From Apostichopus japonicus (lineage: Eukaryota; Echinodermata; Holothuroidea; Aspidochirotida; Stichopodidae), in assembly GCF_037975245.1 (NCBI RefSeq), contig NC_092576.1, positions 6,927,501-6,987,500 on the forward strand: a DNA stretch of 60,000 nt, written 5' to 3'. The notes below the pieces were generated by a model. That model did not search any database. It worked only from the letters and a program-made list of their open reading frames with translations, and was not told where the DNA came from. This document shows, in pieces, positions 22,375 through 41,328 of the stretch (positions are counted from its first letter, which is position 1; each line of letters starts with the position of its first letter). Position numbers and translations under genes: made by a program.

Positions 22375-24870
22375 AGAACTGACATTTATAACATAAAATA
22401 TCAGAGAGAAAAAATAATGATAGCAAACTGTTTATTTACTGTAGAAAGCTTGAGTAGGTAAAATTTTAAAGTTTGAAAACTTGACGTTTTGATCCTTGGT
22501 CTTCTCAGACACTAGCTTTTAATAAAACCATAAAGCCATCTTGCTTAGTGATTCCTTGCCTTAGAGGTTTATACTTTATTCGATATCACTTGATTGATAG
22601 AGGAAAATATGTCTTGAATTCAAGAAGGCTACCAGAACATCATACCAGATAACTTGATCATTAATATTGCAAAGGTATTACCCTTCTGAATGTTGATGAC
22701 AGATAACAGTCATTAGTGGATGTGGTAAACCCTCTAGGCAATATAAAAGAGTAAAGGTAAAATCCTATGACAGTTAGTGACGTAGAAAAAGCATTCACCA
22801 TATAAATTACTGAGTTTGCAAGCTAATTACAAAGTTTCTAGACTTTGACCTCTGTTGAATTCAAATGACCTTCCATCAGCATCATATTTGGGCAAATATT
22901 AGGACATTATATGTCACTAAATGTACTTATTGAAATAACAAGCACTAATAAGGGCAACTGTAATAGGTTAAGGTCAGGTGTTTTGTGTCAAAGTAAATCC
23001 CTGAGATTTGTTTTACAGTTGAGAACTCAGAGCAGTTTTCAGATATCGTGCAAGATTTCTGATTAAACTTAGATACAAATAACATCATACACAGCACATT
23101 AAACCTGTAATAATTAAGTATGGTGAGAGCATGAATGTATACTAAGATAGTGAGAGCAATGAAATATTACCCTGACGTGGTATAAGCTTTCAGGAATAAC
23201 TAATTAGGTTCTTAAAAATGCAAATCATTTTGAATTTCAACAATAATATCAATAAAGGAGGGGGGGGGGGGAGAGGTTAGATGCGTATTTCTTAGATTAA
23301 ATTAATAGCTGGGTACCTCTGTTTCAAATTGTAGTTAAGTATTAAGCATTCACATTCCTTATGTGTTAATCTTGTATACCGCCACCACTTAACCACATTT
23401 ATTGTATAATCATTTATATATAGATCTGACCAATTATGTGCTTCCACGTACACCATGTCCTTGCACAAAATGTCATGCTGAAACCAAAAGCTTCTACCTG
23501 GCCACTCCCTAACTAAGAAGAAAGGTTTTAGGGATTTAATTCTGCTACCCTTTACCAATCACTGACTTGAAAAAAATATATATGTCTCAACTTGAAAACA
23601 AAATTATCCAGCTGCAGTGCTTTTAAGGATTTTAGCACTTATTCTCTGATGACCTCAGATGACCTTTGACTTTCAAAAAGAATTACCTCCTCTTGTACTC
23701 ATAATATGAAAGTTATTTGCCAATATGACAACTGATCTTATGATGTCATGTTTAAATTTTCAAAATGTAACCTCTGCTGAACCCATATGACCTGTAGGCT
23801 ACCCCTCCATCAAAAATAATAGGCTTCTTGTACTCTTTATAGAGAAGCTATGTATACCAGCTACTGCAGTTTTATATCTGGAAATATTTACATAGAGTTC
23901 AAGTTTCAGTACCTGGGGACCTTAAATGAACTCTGACCTATCAAATTGTGTACAAAGTATACAATGCACAAGGCTAACATACCATGCATATATGAAGGCC
24001 TTTCATCTTCTGGAGATATAGCTCTTATTGTATATTTACATTTTGCCCTCTGCTGACACCAAATGACCTTTAACCTCCACCACAAACAATTAGGTTCGCT
24101 GAAATAATTACAGGAAATCCACATGCCAAATACAGGAACTAAATAGGCGACCTTCCTTGAAATATCATGTTTACATGATTTTCACACTTTTCCCCCTCTG
24201 TTGACCTCAAATGACCTTTGACATTCATAAAAAATACTACAGACCGTCTACTCACCAACGGCAAGCTGCACACCAAGTTGATCTCTCGGCAACTTTTACT
24301 TCTTGAGATATTGTGTAAACAAAGTTTGCAGACTTCGACCCATGCTGACCTTTGATCAATACCAACGACAGCCACAAACCGGCGCTTAGTTAGAGCGTTT
24401 ACGAAAAAGCGCCAAACACACGTATACACTCTACAGGACCCTGTAAGGGTGCGTGCACAAGAACCCGCCCTCGCACGCCCATTAAACGCCATCACCATCT
24501 CATAGATTCCTTCTGTTTTCGGCAAGGAATAACAAATAAGAGACTACTGCATGTTGTTAAGGCTCTTAATCCCTTTTAATTTGATGAAAGACAAGTCTTA
24601 GGAGGTAAAGTGTTAATGGCTCGGATCTAACCGTTTACTGTGATATCACGGTAACACACTCAGTGTTTTAGTGTATATCATATTTGCGTTAGAAGAGATG
24701 TCATTACACTGACCGTAATAAAGAAAAAGGTACCTGGACCTTCAGCAAAAACACGCACATAATACCAAACGTGACAAAATCAACAACAACAACTATAGTT
24801 AACCCGCCTCCCCATTCCCCCCTCCCATCGGCCCAAAAGAAAACTATACTAAACACATACTGCAAACCGA
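22375..24870. other. Non-genic left arm of unit C
   Basis: Holds one copy of the unit that forms the minisatellite in A and B (landmark AATAATGATAGCAAACTG near 22415), followed by the TGACCT-rich block (23640-24360). That block includes a one-mismatch DR1 word at 24064-24076. No gene is recognised, and the minus-strand open frames of 72-128 codons are not conserved in A or B. Confidence 0.5.
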
Positions 24871-24997
24871 AGAAGCAAAAAGCAAAGTAACTGTTATCTG
24901 TTGAAAGTATACGCTCATACACTTACACTTTTTCGAATGTAACAGGACTGTGAAAAAGAAATTGAGAAGCTTGGGCATAGTAGCCTATCCGTTTGCT

Positions 24998-25857
24998 TCA
25001 CAATGGAATCACTTTAAGGCGTTTGTTACCAGCATCAACAACCATCAAAAATTTCTTATCTTGACAACGGTAATAGTGCAGCCCACGAACAAAGTCTAAA
25101 CTTTTGTTCTGGTTTTGCCAAAACCACGGTTTTGGACTTTCCTCTAACATTACACACTTATTCTGCCTGGGTTCAATGTAGCGCACGATACACTCGTATC
25201 GTGCTTTATATCCGGGACTTCTCGTTGCAACATATATGTGTCCTTCGTCATCTATATCCATTCCTCTGCAATGTTTATATGTGTTTACAGTGTAAAGTCG
25301 GTTACTAAAGTCATATGAATAAACATCAACGGCCATTCTTGCGAAGTCAGAAATGAAAAACTCATTTGAGCTACTTTTTTTGATGTACCAAGGATCTTCC
25401 AGACTATCGCTACAATAACATCTTATGTACTCACCATCGGAAGTATATTTAGCCACTACAGCCGACTCTCTTTTCTTACCTGTCAATACGAAAATACACT
25501 TTCCCCTCTCACATGACGTAATACCTGCAGGTTCTTCCATGTTATCTCTACCAAACCTTTGCTTCACATTCAAGGATTCATCAAATTTTATGACACATTT
25601 ACTCTTCTTGTCTGTAACAAATAAAGTATTTCCCAGGAAAGTTGCGGCAAATGGTTTAAAACCATTTTCTCCCCAATGCTTTATCGTGTTTCCTGCCATG
25701 TTATATGCGTAGATTCCTCCATCCATCAATATAAAAATCTGATTTTTGAACGTGATGACGTCGTGAGGTTGGATTATGCCTGATATTTCTTGGAATGTTG
25801 GCGGTTCGTTGGTTTCTTCTTCCCTTTTGTTGATTTCATTGTCAGTTGTTTCGTGAC
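24998..25857 (-). CDS. Gene C exon 4: NHL-like beta-propeller
   Basis: 860 nt from the acceptor TTGACAG to a TGA at 25000-24998, in phase 1. The 286 codons include blade-like segments around QPHDVITFKNQIFILMDGG, PFAATFLGNTLFVTDKKS, PAGITSCERGKCIFVLTG, DPWYIKKSSSNEFFISDFAR, RGMDIDDEGHIYVATRSPG and VRGLHYYRCQDKKFLMVVDA. Six such segments fit a six-bladed NHL/SMP-30-like propeller. No enzyme active-site pattern was recognised. Confidence 0.8.
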
Positions 25858-28561
25858 CTGTCAATAAGATATACATTTGAGCAGATTTTAGTATAACAAA
25901 TGGGGTAGGGAATAGGAAGGCATCGAAGCTGGAACAGGACATCTAGGAACCACGGGGCAGGGGAGGGTAGGGGGGATTAAGGAAGGCACAGAAGTAAGGA
26001 CGAGTATGGGAAGAGAGAGAGAGCAGAGTCAGGGAGCAGCAGGAATGTATGGAGCTGGGAGGCAAGGAGACAGGGCGATAGGGAGACAAGGAGCCATAGA
26101 TGCACAGAGGAAAGGAGACAGAGAGGCAAGGAGGCATGGTGACAAGGAAACAGGGTCACGGAGGCAGGGAGGAAATGAGACAGGGGGCCGGAATAAGGGA
26201 ATAACGGAGGCATTTAGGCAGGGAGGCCGTGAGTCTGGGAACATATAGACACAACAGTATGGAACAGTTTAACAGGAACCACGGGGCAGGAGGAGTGAAG
26301 GGGAGTTAGGAGGGCACATAAGTAAGGGAGAGAAAGGGAGAGAGCAGGATGTCAGGGAGGCAGGCGGCACGGAGCCAGGGAGAAAAGGAGGCAAAGAGGT
26401 AGGGAGACACTGTGACAGGGACGCAAAGAGGCAGGTAGGTAGGGAGTAACAGAGACAGAGCAATGAAATAGAGAGATAGGGATGCAGGGAGGTACGCAGG
26501 CATTTAGGCAGGGTGGCCGGGAGTCATGAAACAGAAAAGCATGGACGCAGGTAAACAGGAACAAAGGTGCAGGAGGGGATTAAGTAGGGCACAGAAGTAA
26601 AGGAGAGTAAGGGAGAAAGCAGGGATGACAAGGGAGTCAGTGAGCAGCGGGGATGCATGGACTAGGGGAGCAAGGAGAGAGTGAGGCAATGAGGGAGGCA
26701 CGGATGCAGCAAAGGAACGCATGCAGAGATGCATTGAGGCACAGAGACAGGAAGGAAAGGATCGAGGCAGTGAGAAAGTGAGTCACCGAGGTATTTAGGC
26801 ACGGCATGGCATGGAGGAAAGGGGACAGAGAGGCATGGAGACAAGGAAACAGTGGCACGGAGGCAGGTAAGAAAGGAAACAGGGAGCTTCTAGGCAAGGA
26901 GGCCGCGAGTCTGGGAACAGATAGACAGAAAAGTATGGCAACAGGTAAACAGGAACCACAAAGTAGGAGGGGTTGACGGGCTTTAGAAAGGCAGCGAGTA
27001 GGGAGTCAGCATGTCAGAAAGGCAGTAATGCAAGGGAGAAAAGGAAGCAGAGAGGAAGTGAGTCACGGAGGTATTAAGCAGGGAGGCCGGGAGACACGTT
27101 GGGGGACAGAAAAGCAATAAAACAGGGACTCATGAAAGTAGGAATGCAGGGAGAAATAAGAGAGTAGAGATAAATGCTATATATACCTTCTGACTCATCT
27201 GTTTCACTACCACTACCTTCTGACTCATCTGTTTCACTACCACTACCTTCTGACTCATCTGTTTCACTACCACTACCTTCTGACTCATCTGTTTCACTAC
27301 CACTACCTTCTGATTCATCTGTTTCTCTACCACTGCCATCGGTCACTGTGTATTCAAATCTAAACGTTATGTTGTTAACCGTGTTACCTGCCGCATCGCT
27401 AGAAGATTGATTCGATGGCCTATACCGGGAACACTGAAAAATAAGAAAGCGAGGTTCATGTTTCCTTATTTTTGTTGCCTGCTTCAATGAATAGATGTGT
27501 GTTCTTACAAAAAGTCAAGTTTGTGCTTCCTATTGATTGAAAGCCGAATGTGATATAAACGCCTCTGTGTTCAAAAGTATAGTAATTAGCACAACCTTGC
27601 GTGTACTAGACAAATTATAACGTAAATATGCCACAGAATACAGCACTTTGCGTCTAAAATGTTTTAAATATGTTTTTTTTTTCGGGGGAGGGGGAGGGAG
27701 GAGGACCCTCAGACCTCCCTACATAGCAGTCCGTTTCATTACTCAGCATCATAACTGTTTTTTTTCCTAGGTCCACCCCTAACGTCGGTATTAAGTAAAA
27801 TTGGTATATTTATATAAATATAAGAATGTCTACGAATGATCCTTGCGTATAAAGCTGAATAAACTAGTATAGATTAAGGCTATGTGACCTACCTCTAATG
27901 CATGTGTCACCATCTCTCTCGCTTGATGCAGGGACTTTGTCTTTTCGTCAATGGTCTTTCTTAATTTACATCTTCTTATAACCTGGTATTTTTTCAAGCG
28001 GGGTCCACTGACAGCTGTCAATAACTTCTGCAATATTGTTTGTGTATACTGTATGGCACCTAACAATCCTTTATAAATAATTATTGAAGATAAATAAATT
28101 AAATATAATGACAAAAAAATAAAGGGTATTCCACATAGAACGTAAAACATTTCACAACGTCACTGGACTTTCGCAGGATAACGCTTATACGCATAACATT
28201 TAGAAAGAAGGGAAAGGCGGGGGGGGGGGGGCAGGCGCGATCTTTAATGAAGAACAAAGACTGTGGGAAGAGGAAGGCCAATCATGGAATCCCCTTAGGG
28301 AAAATAATTTATGTTATAATCCATACATTACCTCGTTCAGAATTCCTTGAGTCGGTGTTGCTATTAATTCTGTTCCTCAAATCGATGTGAATTTGTTCCA
28401 TAATACGTAATTCCTGGCACAAAGTCTCACATTCTTGTCCCTGATTGTTGTACAATGTCTGCCGGACGTGAGATATCAATGATTGAATCTGTTCACACAA
28501 AGTTATGACAGATGATACCTTACTAATCATTTCGGCCATTCTGTATACTTGGCGGAGCTCC
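24998..28561 (-). CDS. Gene C: helical N-terminus, acidic repeat linker, NHL-like propeller protein
   Basis: Four minus-strand exons (28332-28561, 27893-28068, 27187-27433, 24998-25857) join with phases 1, 0, 1 and no internal stop. From the ATG at 28539-28537 (A at -3, G at +4) the product is about 496 residues. Residues 1-128 are predicted helical, 129-210 form a Ser/Glu/Asp-rich linker with five decapeptide repeats, and 211-496 look like a six-bladed NHL-type propeller. The blade signature is hydrophobic-G-hydrophobic, then IYV or FFISD, then a variable loop. There is no signal peptide or clear membrane span, so it is probably intracellular. NHL propellers usually bind protein or RNA. The helical part loosely recalls four-helix cell-death domains (MLKL, HeLo, RPW8), which is inference. 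An earlier exon is likely because exon 1 has a conserved acceptor and open frame before the ATG. Confidence 0.75.
25945..27165. repeat. G+A-rich minisatellite in intron 3 of gene C
   Basis: About 1.2 kb of degenerate GGAGGCAAGGAGACAGGG-like units, more than twice the length of the copy in unit A. The plus strand is purine-rich throughout, which explains the many overlapping open frames. Confidence 0.8.
27187..27433 (-). CDS. Gene C exon 3: acidic linker with five decapeptide repeats
   Basis: 247 nt, acceptor TTTTTCAG, donor CAGAAG/GTATAT. After CSRYRPSNQSSSDAAG and a short unique part come five in-frame copies of a 30-bp unit (27186-27335) encoding SGSETDESEG or near variants. The unit is rich in S/T followed by acidic residues, the pattern preferred by casein kinase 2. 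Genes A and B have no such expansion, so the length of this linker evolves by slippage. Confidence 0.8.
27893..28068 (-). CDS. Gene C exon 2: second helical segment
   Basis: 176 nt, acceptor ATAAAG, donor GAG/GTAGGT. Begins LLGAIQYTQTILQKLLTAVS and ends with SLHQAREMVTHALE. The basic stretch RLKKYQVIRRCKLRK separates two predicted helices. Confidence 0.8.
28332..28561 (-). CDS. Gene C exon 1: first helical segment
   Basis: 230 nt, acceptor AATTTTCAG, donor ACGAG/GTAATG. Encodes ELRQVYRMAEMISKVSS, then a helix with LCEQIQSLISHVRQTLY, then QECETLCQELRIMEQIHIDL, ending NSNTDSRNSE. The cysteines in LCEQ, ECETLC are shared by A and largely by B. Confidence 0.75.
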
Positions 28562-28855
28562 CTGAAAATTAAACTGAAATGTTGAAAGAACAATAGCGTA
28601 CAATTCATAGCAATTTCTAATGGCTTAAATCTGAATTATTACCCGTTACGTCGGTAGTTATTCAATACTAGTTTCTTGTATATTCTGTGCCAAAATGAGT
28701 AAAACAGTCAAACATGCAGCCAGTCCTCTGTTAACCGTTCAAAGACTTAACTGAACTGAAAAATGGCAAATTGAACGAAAAATACCAAGACTACAGAAGA
28801 GTTCTTTCTTTTTCTTAATGCATGCTGTAAGAAACCACTTCTTACACTTTCAAGC

Positions 28856-31655
<2,800 letters not shown>

Positions 31656-34039
31656 GAAAGAGAGAATATATTGAATTTATAACTTACAATAGACTGGGTA
31701 AAAATTTATCCCTTAGTTGACAACGACAGGTCGTTACAAATAGTCCTTCAAATTGAATGATAGAGTCATCTATACAGCAGTCACCCGATTTACACAGCAC
31801 GATCCAGATTTTACTGTGGTACAAAGCATTAAGATGTACAGTGCTCACTGTGTTCTTTGCGTGTGTAATGTGCAGTAATACACTACCAATGTACTTTGTA
31901 TTGCATGTTTAAACACTATCCGGTTTTGTAAACATAAATGATAAATTATGTAAAAATCACAATCCCGTTTATGCATTAACTTGTTAATTGTTAAAAGGGT
32001 CACATCAAAATGTTTCAGGCATTCCAGGTTATAAATTCGTGTAGAGCGGAAAAAGTGTTGACACCAAGGGTGAGGTAACAGAGGTGATGGTGGTATTGGT
32101 GGGTGGGGGGGGGGGAGTAAGAGGTTCCGACACAACTGTAATAGGTGTGGCGATAATATAGTTAATGATGTTTTATTGAAGGTAATTATCACAATTTGAA
32201 ATGGTAAGGGGGCTTCGACAATGACAATTTCACGAGGATGTTAATATATTTTATTCAGTTTACATTAAATAAGTGTTCCTCTAAAGTTTCCTATTAAGTC
32301 AGTTTCAGTGCGTTATATTTACTAAATGTAAAGCTTATTCATTCTAACACCAAACTTAAAATGATGATAGCAAAGTGATCCCAATTGTTGAAAATAAAAA
32401 CCATATGCCATATTTTGACTATTTTGCAATTTTGAGTTGAGAAATTTCATAAATAAATTATGAAATATTACAATCCAAAATTTAAAAAAATCTCATATGA
32501 CGATAAATTAGAAGTAGGTCAAAATACAGTTTTGCTTTAATTACTTCTTTAAACATGATTTGAATAAGTTTACAACTGTGGCGAACTAATTTAAAAGCTG
32601 CGGGATGACACCAATTTTGGACGTAAACAATGTGCGTAAGAGTCAATTAGTTGGTGTTTAGCCATGACAGAACATGTTTCAGTTTGCTTCATGTATAATG
32701 GTATTAAACGTATCAGCTTCAAATGTCCAGAAAACTAACACAAGATATAGGAAGTCAAATGAAAATGGAAACACGAACTGCTAGTATTTCTCTTTCAACA
32801 GTCACAGTCTCCCTTTTACAATATATACCACGTACCTTAACAATTTATACCACGTGCCTTAAAATATTAAGGAAGTCATTTCAAATAAGAAGAGGAGATT
32901 TCGCTTGCTAGTTTCAAAGTTCGCAGCACTGTTGATTTCCATGTGTCATTCATTGAATACACTTGAAAACATTCGAATGATGCTTGTAAACAAATTCATG
33001 AAGAAAAGTTAAAGTAAACCAAAACAAATCAGTGATCTTTAACTGAAAGCAATGGTTCGACATTGTTCGACATTTTCTTCCAAACCTATCAGATATTGCT
33101 AAAACTAAGACCTTTGATTCACAACAGTATGACATCCTCTAGATTTCATAAATAAATGAAGGCTATATAGTAGAGGTAACCAATGAACCCAATCCAATTT
33201 CAACATTTTCTTGTTCAGACACTTTTCACACTTACCATTAAAATGATTAAAACACGTGTAAAGACAGGCTTGGAAAAAGCACGCTGTCACTTTTCATTGA
33301 TCCAAATGAACTTCATATTTGATTTGATCTATTTTGTAATGATGTTGTTTCACAGAATGGTAGTGTATACTAGTATTGTTTCATTGTTGTCATGCAAACC
33401 TGGACGAATCATAATACCATGATATGTCACGTGATGTGACAGTTACTAATAAATAATATGTGACTACTACTGTCAACGTAAAGTTATCTGTACCACTCAA
33501 GTCAAACTCGGGGTCTCGAACCCTTTTTGAGGTATCCCCATCCCCTCCCACAAATTATTGATAAGGCCTAAACATCAATATAATTTAACGATATTCGCAA
33601 AAGTCCAAAATCCGAAATGAGCAAGCATATGTATTGAGTTAACTGTGCGCTGAAAACCCTTGTCGGACTCCATGTAAGTTTGCATAAATACAGCATGGTA
33701 TCCCTTATGTGATCGTTTTTACGAGGTAAATTGATCATATATTGTTCTGTATATAAGCAAACGGAATTTTACAAGATTGTAAAGGCAAGGGTCACTTCGC
33801 ACACATTCGTATCAGTTTGTTATTAGATAACACGAGGACAATGCAACGCGGATGTCAATGATTGCCATAAAACAACTCATTACAAATATTTTAAACAAAA
33901 TGCCCGAATGGTACGATTAGATTAGAGCAAAGGTTACTACTTTGGTTCTACTTGACTATGTATCTATCTTCGCCGCACTTGGAAACTTTGGTCATTTTTC
34001 AGTGCGTTATATTTTTCTTTATCTAAAGCTTATATCCAT
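31656..34039. repeat. Repeat module M (first copy, unit C)
   Basis: Homologous to 13529-15600. It keeps the 420-bp part lost from the unit A copy but has lost the short ATCC run near 32338. The 31793-31865 segment is the solo half of the foldback found in gene B intron 3. No gene is supported. Confidence 0.7.
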
Positions 34040-34634
34040 CAATCCAAGCATGCATGCATCTATGCATCTATGCATCCCTCCATGCATCCCTCCATGCATC
34101 CCTCCATGCATCCATCCATGCATCCATCCATGCATCCATGCATCCATCCATCCATCCATCCATCCATCCATCCATCCATCCATCCATCCATCCATCCATC
34201 CATCCATCCATCCATCCATCCATCCATCCATCCATCCATCCATCCATCCATCCATCCATCCATCCATCCATCCATCCATCCATCCATCCATCCATCCATC
34301 CATCCATCCATCCATCCATCCATCCATCCATCCATCCATCCATCCATCCATCCATCCATCCATCCATCCATCCATCCATCCATCCATCCATCCATCCATC
34401 CATCCATCCATCCATCCATCCATCCATCCATCCATCCATCCATCCATCCATCCATCCATCCATCCATCCATCCATCCATCCATCCATCCATCCATCCATC
34501 CATCCATCCATCCATCCATCCATCCATCCATCCATCCATCCATCCATCCATCCATCCATCCATCCATCCATCCATCCATCCATCCATCCATCCATCCATC
34601 CATCCATCCATCCATCCATCCATCCATCCATCCA
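34040..34634. repeat. (ATCC)n microsatellite
   Basis: Starts with ATGC/ATCC mixed words (to about 34140) and continues as about 490 bp of uninterrupted ATCC. In unit A the same locus became a compound ATCC/CCCT array. Confidence 0.97.
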
Positions 34635-36080
34635 TTCCAACACCAAACTAAATATGATGATAGCAAAATAATCCCAATTGTTTAAAATAAAAACCACATG
34701 CCATATTTTGACTATTTCGCAATTTTGAGTTGAGAAATTTCATAAATAAATTAAGAAATATTACAATCCAAAATTAAAAACAATCTCATACGAGGATAAT
34801 TTAGAAGTAGGTCAAAATACAGTTTTTCTTCAATTACTTCTTTAAACATGATTTGGATGAGTTTACTACTGTGGCGAACTAATTTGAAAGCTGCAGGATG
34901 ACACCAATTTTGGACGTAAAAAATGTAGCGTTAGAGTCAATCGGTTGGTGTTTAGCCATCACAGAACATGTTTCAGTTTGCTTCATGTATAATGGTATTA
35001 AACGTATCAGCTTCAAGTGTCCAGAAAACTAAAACAAGATATAGGAAGTCGAATGAAAATGGAAACACGAACTTCTAGTATTTCTCTTTCAACAGTCACA
35101 GTCTCCCTTTTACAATGTATACCACGTACCTTAAAATGTTAAGAAAGTTAGAAGAGAAGATTTCGCTTGATAATTTGAAAGTTTGCAGCACTGTTTGATT
35201 TCCATGTATCATTTATTGAATACACTTTAAAACATTCAAATGATGCTTGTTAAAAAAATTCATGAAGAAAAGTTAAAGTAAAAACAAACAAATCAGTGAT
35301 CTTTAACTGAAAGCAATGGTTCGAATTTGTTCGACATTTTCTTACAAACCTATTATGTATGTTCAAACTAAGACCTTTGATTCACAACAGTATGACATCC
35401 TCTAGATTTTATAAATACATTAAGGCTATATAGAAAAGGTAACCAATGAACCCATTCCAATCTCAACATTTTCTTGTTCAGACACTTTTCACACTTACCA
35501 TTAAAATTATTACAACACGTGTAAAGACAGGCTTGGAAACGGCACGCTGTCACTTTTCATTGATCCAAATGAACTTCATATTTGATCTATTTTGTAATAA
35601 TGATGTTTCACAGAATGGTAGTGTATACTAGTATTGTTTCATTGTTGTCTTGTACACCTGGACGAATCATAATACCATGATATGTCACGTGATGTGACAG
35701 TTACTAATAAATAATATATGACTACTACTGTCACCGTAAAGTGGAAATAATAATACAAATGTCCGCTTTTGCTGCCTCCTTAATTTCCGAAACATTATAG
35801 TCTGCTCTAATATAGTAGTTATTATCTGTACCACTCTAGTCAAACTCGGGGTGTGGAACCCTTTTTAGGGTATCCCCCTCTCCCCTCCCACAAATGATTG
35901 ATAAGGCCTAAACATCAAAATAATTTAACGATATTCGCAAAAGTCCAAAATCCCAAATGAGCAAGCATATGTATTGAGTTAACTGTTTGCTGAAAACCCT
36001 TGTCGGACTCCATGTAAGTTTGCATAAATTGTATCCCTTATGTGGTCGTTTTACGATGTAAATTGGTCATATATGGTTCT
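34635..36080. repeat. Repeat module M (second copy, unit C)
   Basis: Homologous to 16426-17670. It continues to 36070 with sequence matching 15085-15290 and 33540-33745, then breaks into the TATC array at GTTCTGTATCTATC. Confidence 0.7.
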
Positions 36081-36081
36081 G

Positions 36082-37836
<1,755 letters not shown>

Positions 37837-37839
37837 TAT

Positions 37840-39065
<1,226 letters not shown>

Positions 39066-39437
39066 TATGATTATGAAACTGAATTTCTGAAGTTAGAATA
39101 TAACGATAGCACCGAGGCGCGCACATTTAGGGAGGACTTATCAGATGCTTTCGCATTCAAGTTAACGAGCCAAGAATGATCAAGATTGCTACATATATTC
39201 GTTTTCTTGGAAAAGAAGGACAATTAACAGCTTCCAATTCGGTAATAAGTCAATTAGCCAACCTGTTTCCCTTTGTTTATTGCTTGTTAGTAGTTGTTTC
39301 CTATTACCTCAAGGAAAAATGATGTAAAATGGTTTTCATATTTAATGGTCATCTTACGAGAACGTTAGAATGAGCTTATAGTGTTAATTTCAGATTGTGA
39401 AAAAACTTTTCTTTCTGTAGGCATAACAGATGCATCT
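39066..39437. other. Spacer, nothing recognised
   Basis: AT-rich DNA between the AAT array and the large DNA element. Its last four bases, ATCT, are the left target duplication of that element. Confidence 0.5.
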
Positions 39438-39449
39438 ACACTGAAAAAA

Positions 39450-39710
39450 TAAACTAGTCAATATTGCCACGGACTAACGTTAAATTAGTCTTTAACGTTA
39501 GTCAATGCACCCGGACTAGCAAAAATCGTCGTTTCATCGCTGCTTCTTAGTTAGTTTACACTGACTAAGGAAACTATAATCGATGCTTAGTCGGTGGCGA
39601 CGGACTAAGGTATTTTAACCCATGGACTAAGAACGATACGGACGCCCGATTTACGCCATAATCGTAGCTTAGTCGGTGTCGACGGACTAATGTATTTTAA
39701 CCCAATTCGA
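39450..39710. repeat. Left subterminal GACTAA array
   Basis: About a dozen GACTAA/TTAGTC words, several as imperfect palindromes. An example is CTTAGTCGGTGGCGACGGAC followed by TAA at about 39580, repeated at about 39668 as CTTAGTCGGTGTCGACGGAC. Confidence 0.8.
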
Positions 39711-41328
39711 TTCACTTCAATTTGGAAACCGAGAGGCAACGGCAGCTTGCTGGGCTTGGCATAGTTTCATACGATCACTCTAAGCAACTTTCAACCGTAA
39801 ATCACCCAATAAGGTCTTTAGAAGAATGGAGGTATTAACTGCATCATCGGCCTACCTGTTATTCCTTTAACTAGAAGGTAAAATTAAAGTTAATTGTTAG
39901 GCCACTGGCACTAGTACTGTATTATGGTTAGTGTAACGCTACCGTTGTCACGTTGGCGTTTCGCAATGCACAAGTGCAATGACAGTGAGTAGCCTATAGG
40001 CTTCTACTGGGTACTGCAGTGCATTCTCAACACTAAAGTGTGCATTCTAAACACCAATTAACAATGTGTTATGTGTGTATTGGGCTAGATTGAACAGTGG
40101 CACATAATCTTCTAATTTATTCCCAAACAAATGCTGGAACTATAAGGCTCAATAGTTTATTTGAAGTCTACACTCATTTGGTAAAGATTTCCTGTAATTT
40201 CCCATGTGAATCTAAATGGGTAGGCTTTGTGATATTGAATAAGCAAGGCTAGACCTTCAAACGTACAGTCACAGTCGGCTGAACACATTATGTTGGCTAG
40301 TCAACGGTATTATATGTTGCGAGCAGTCAGGATGCACGCTTCAGTTCTATTTAACCTTTTCATTTATCATTTTTAAGTATTTAATTTCCGGTCACGCCCA
40401 GGAAACAATTGCGACATTCCTTCACGGTCGACTTGCTTACTGTAAGAAGTATTAACCGTTTTTTTCTCAGGAAAGCTTGATAGTCTGAAGTTATTATAAC
40501 ATGTGCTTTTAGTATACTGCCAAAAGAGTAAGTTGTTGTATTTGTATTGATATTTTATGTAGAAGTAACGGAAAATTTAGTATGTTTAGTTTGGTCAAAT
40601 TGCACGTTTTTTTACTGTCCAATGTAGTGCAGGGTTCACTTGCGCGAATTCAAATTATTCTGTTTATGTGTATGTATATGCATCGATTCTTAGATTATGA
40701 TGTTTTTTTGACATTTATTTGTAATTCAAGCATATCTGTTTAGTAGCAAAGTTTAAAGGTTAAGATTAATTAGTTTTCTCTTTTTGATCCTAGATTGAAT
40801 GAAACTCATTGGCGTAAATAATAGATCAGATGATACAGTTTAACGCAGTTGCTAAAACTCTGGGTATTCTCTAGTCTTCGCCGGTCCATTATATACTTTA
40901 GTACTACTAGTAAGACTAAATCAAAACGACCGTAGACAAACTTAGTGTAACAAAGTACTGATTCTCCTCTAGCCTAGGTGTAAACAGGCTTGTTATGTGA
41001 GCAAGCAAAATAAAAACTAATAACGATTAGGCCTATAAATAAGTTGGCTCAGTGCATTTCTGTTTCTAAAATTTTATATTTTTAAAGATCATAAAAACAA
41101 ACAAAGATTTAGCCCATGTTTTATTATCTCTGTATTCTGGGCATTTGATTCTGGTTGCAATGGTGATGACACTCTCGTTCAAATTTTCAGCTATATACAT
41201 TCTGCTTCAAACTTTGGGATTGTTTTTTTGAGACTATAGTGGAAGCAAATCTCACATAACTTTGTGGTGACAACTTTATTTATTTTTTTTCTTCAAATGA
41301 TGAATACTTTGCTGTTTCTTTTTTCCAG

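Noticed and set aside
25425-25712. Plus-strand frame opposite exon 4 (also 10190-10444 and 56159-56362)
   Set aside because: Antisense shadow of the propeller exon; conserved only because the real exon is.
27186-27335. Five 30-bp direct repeats considered as a CRISPR-like array
   Set aside because: No spacers between repeats, eukaryotic context, and the repeats are in-frame coding sequence.
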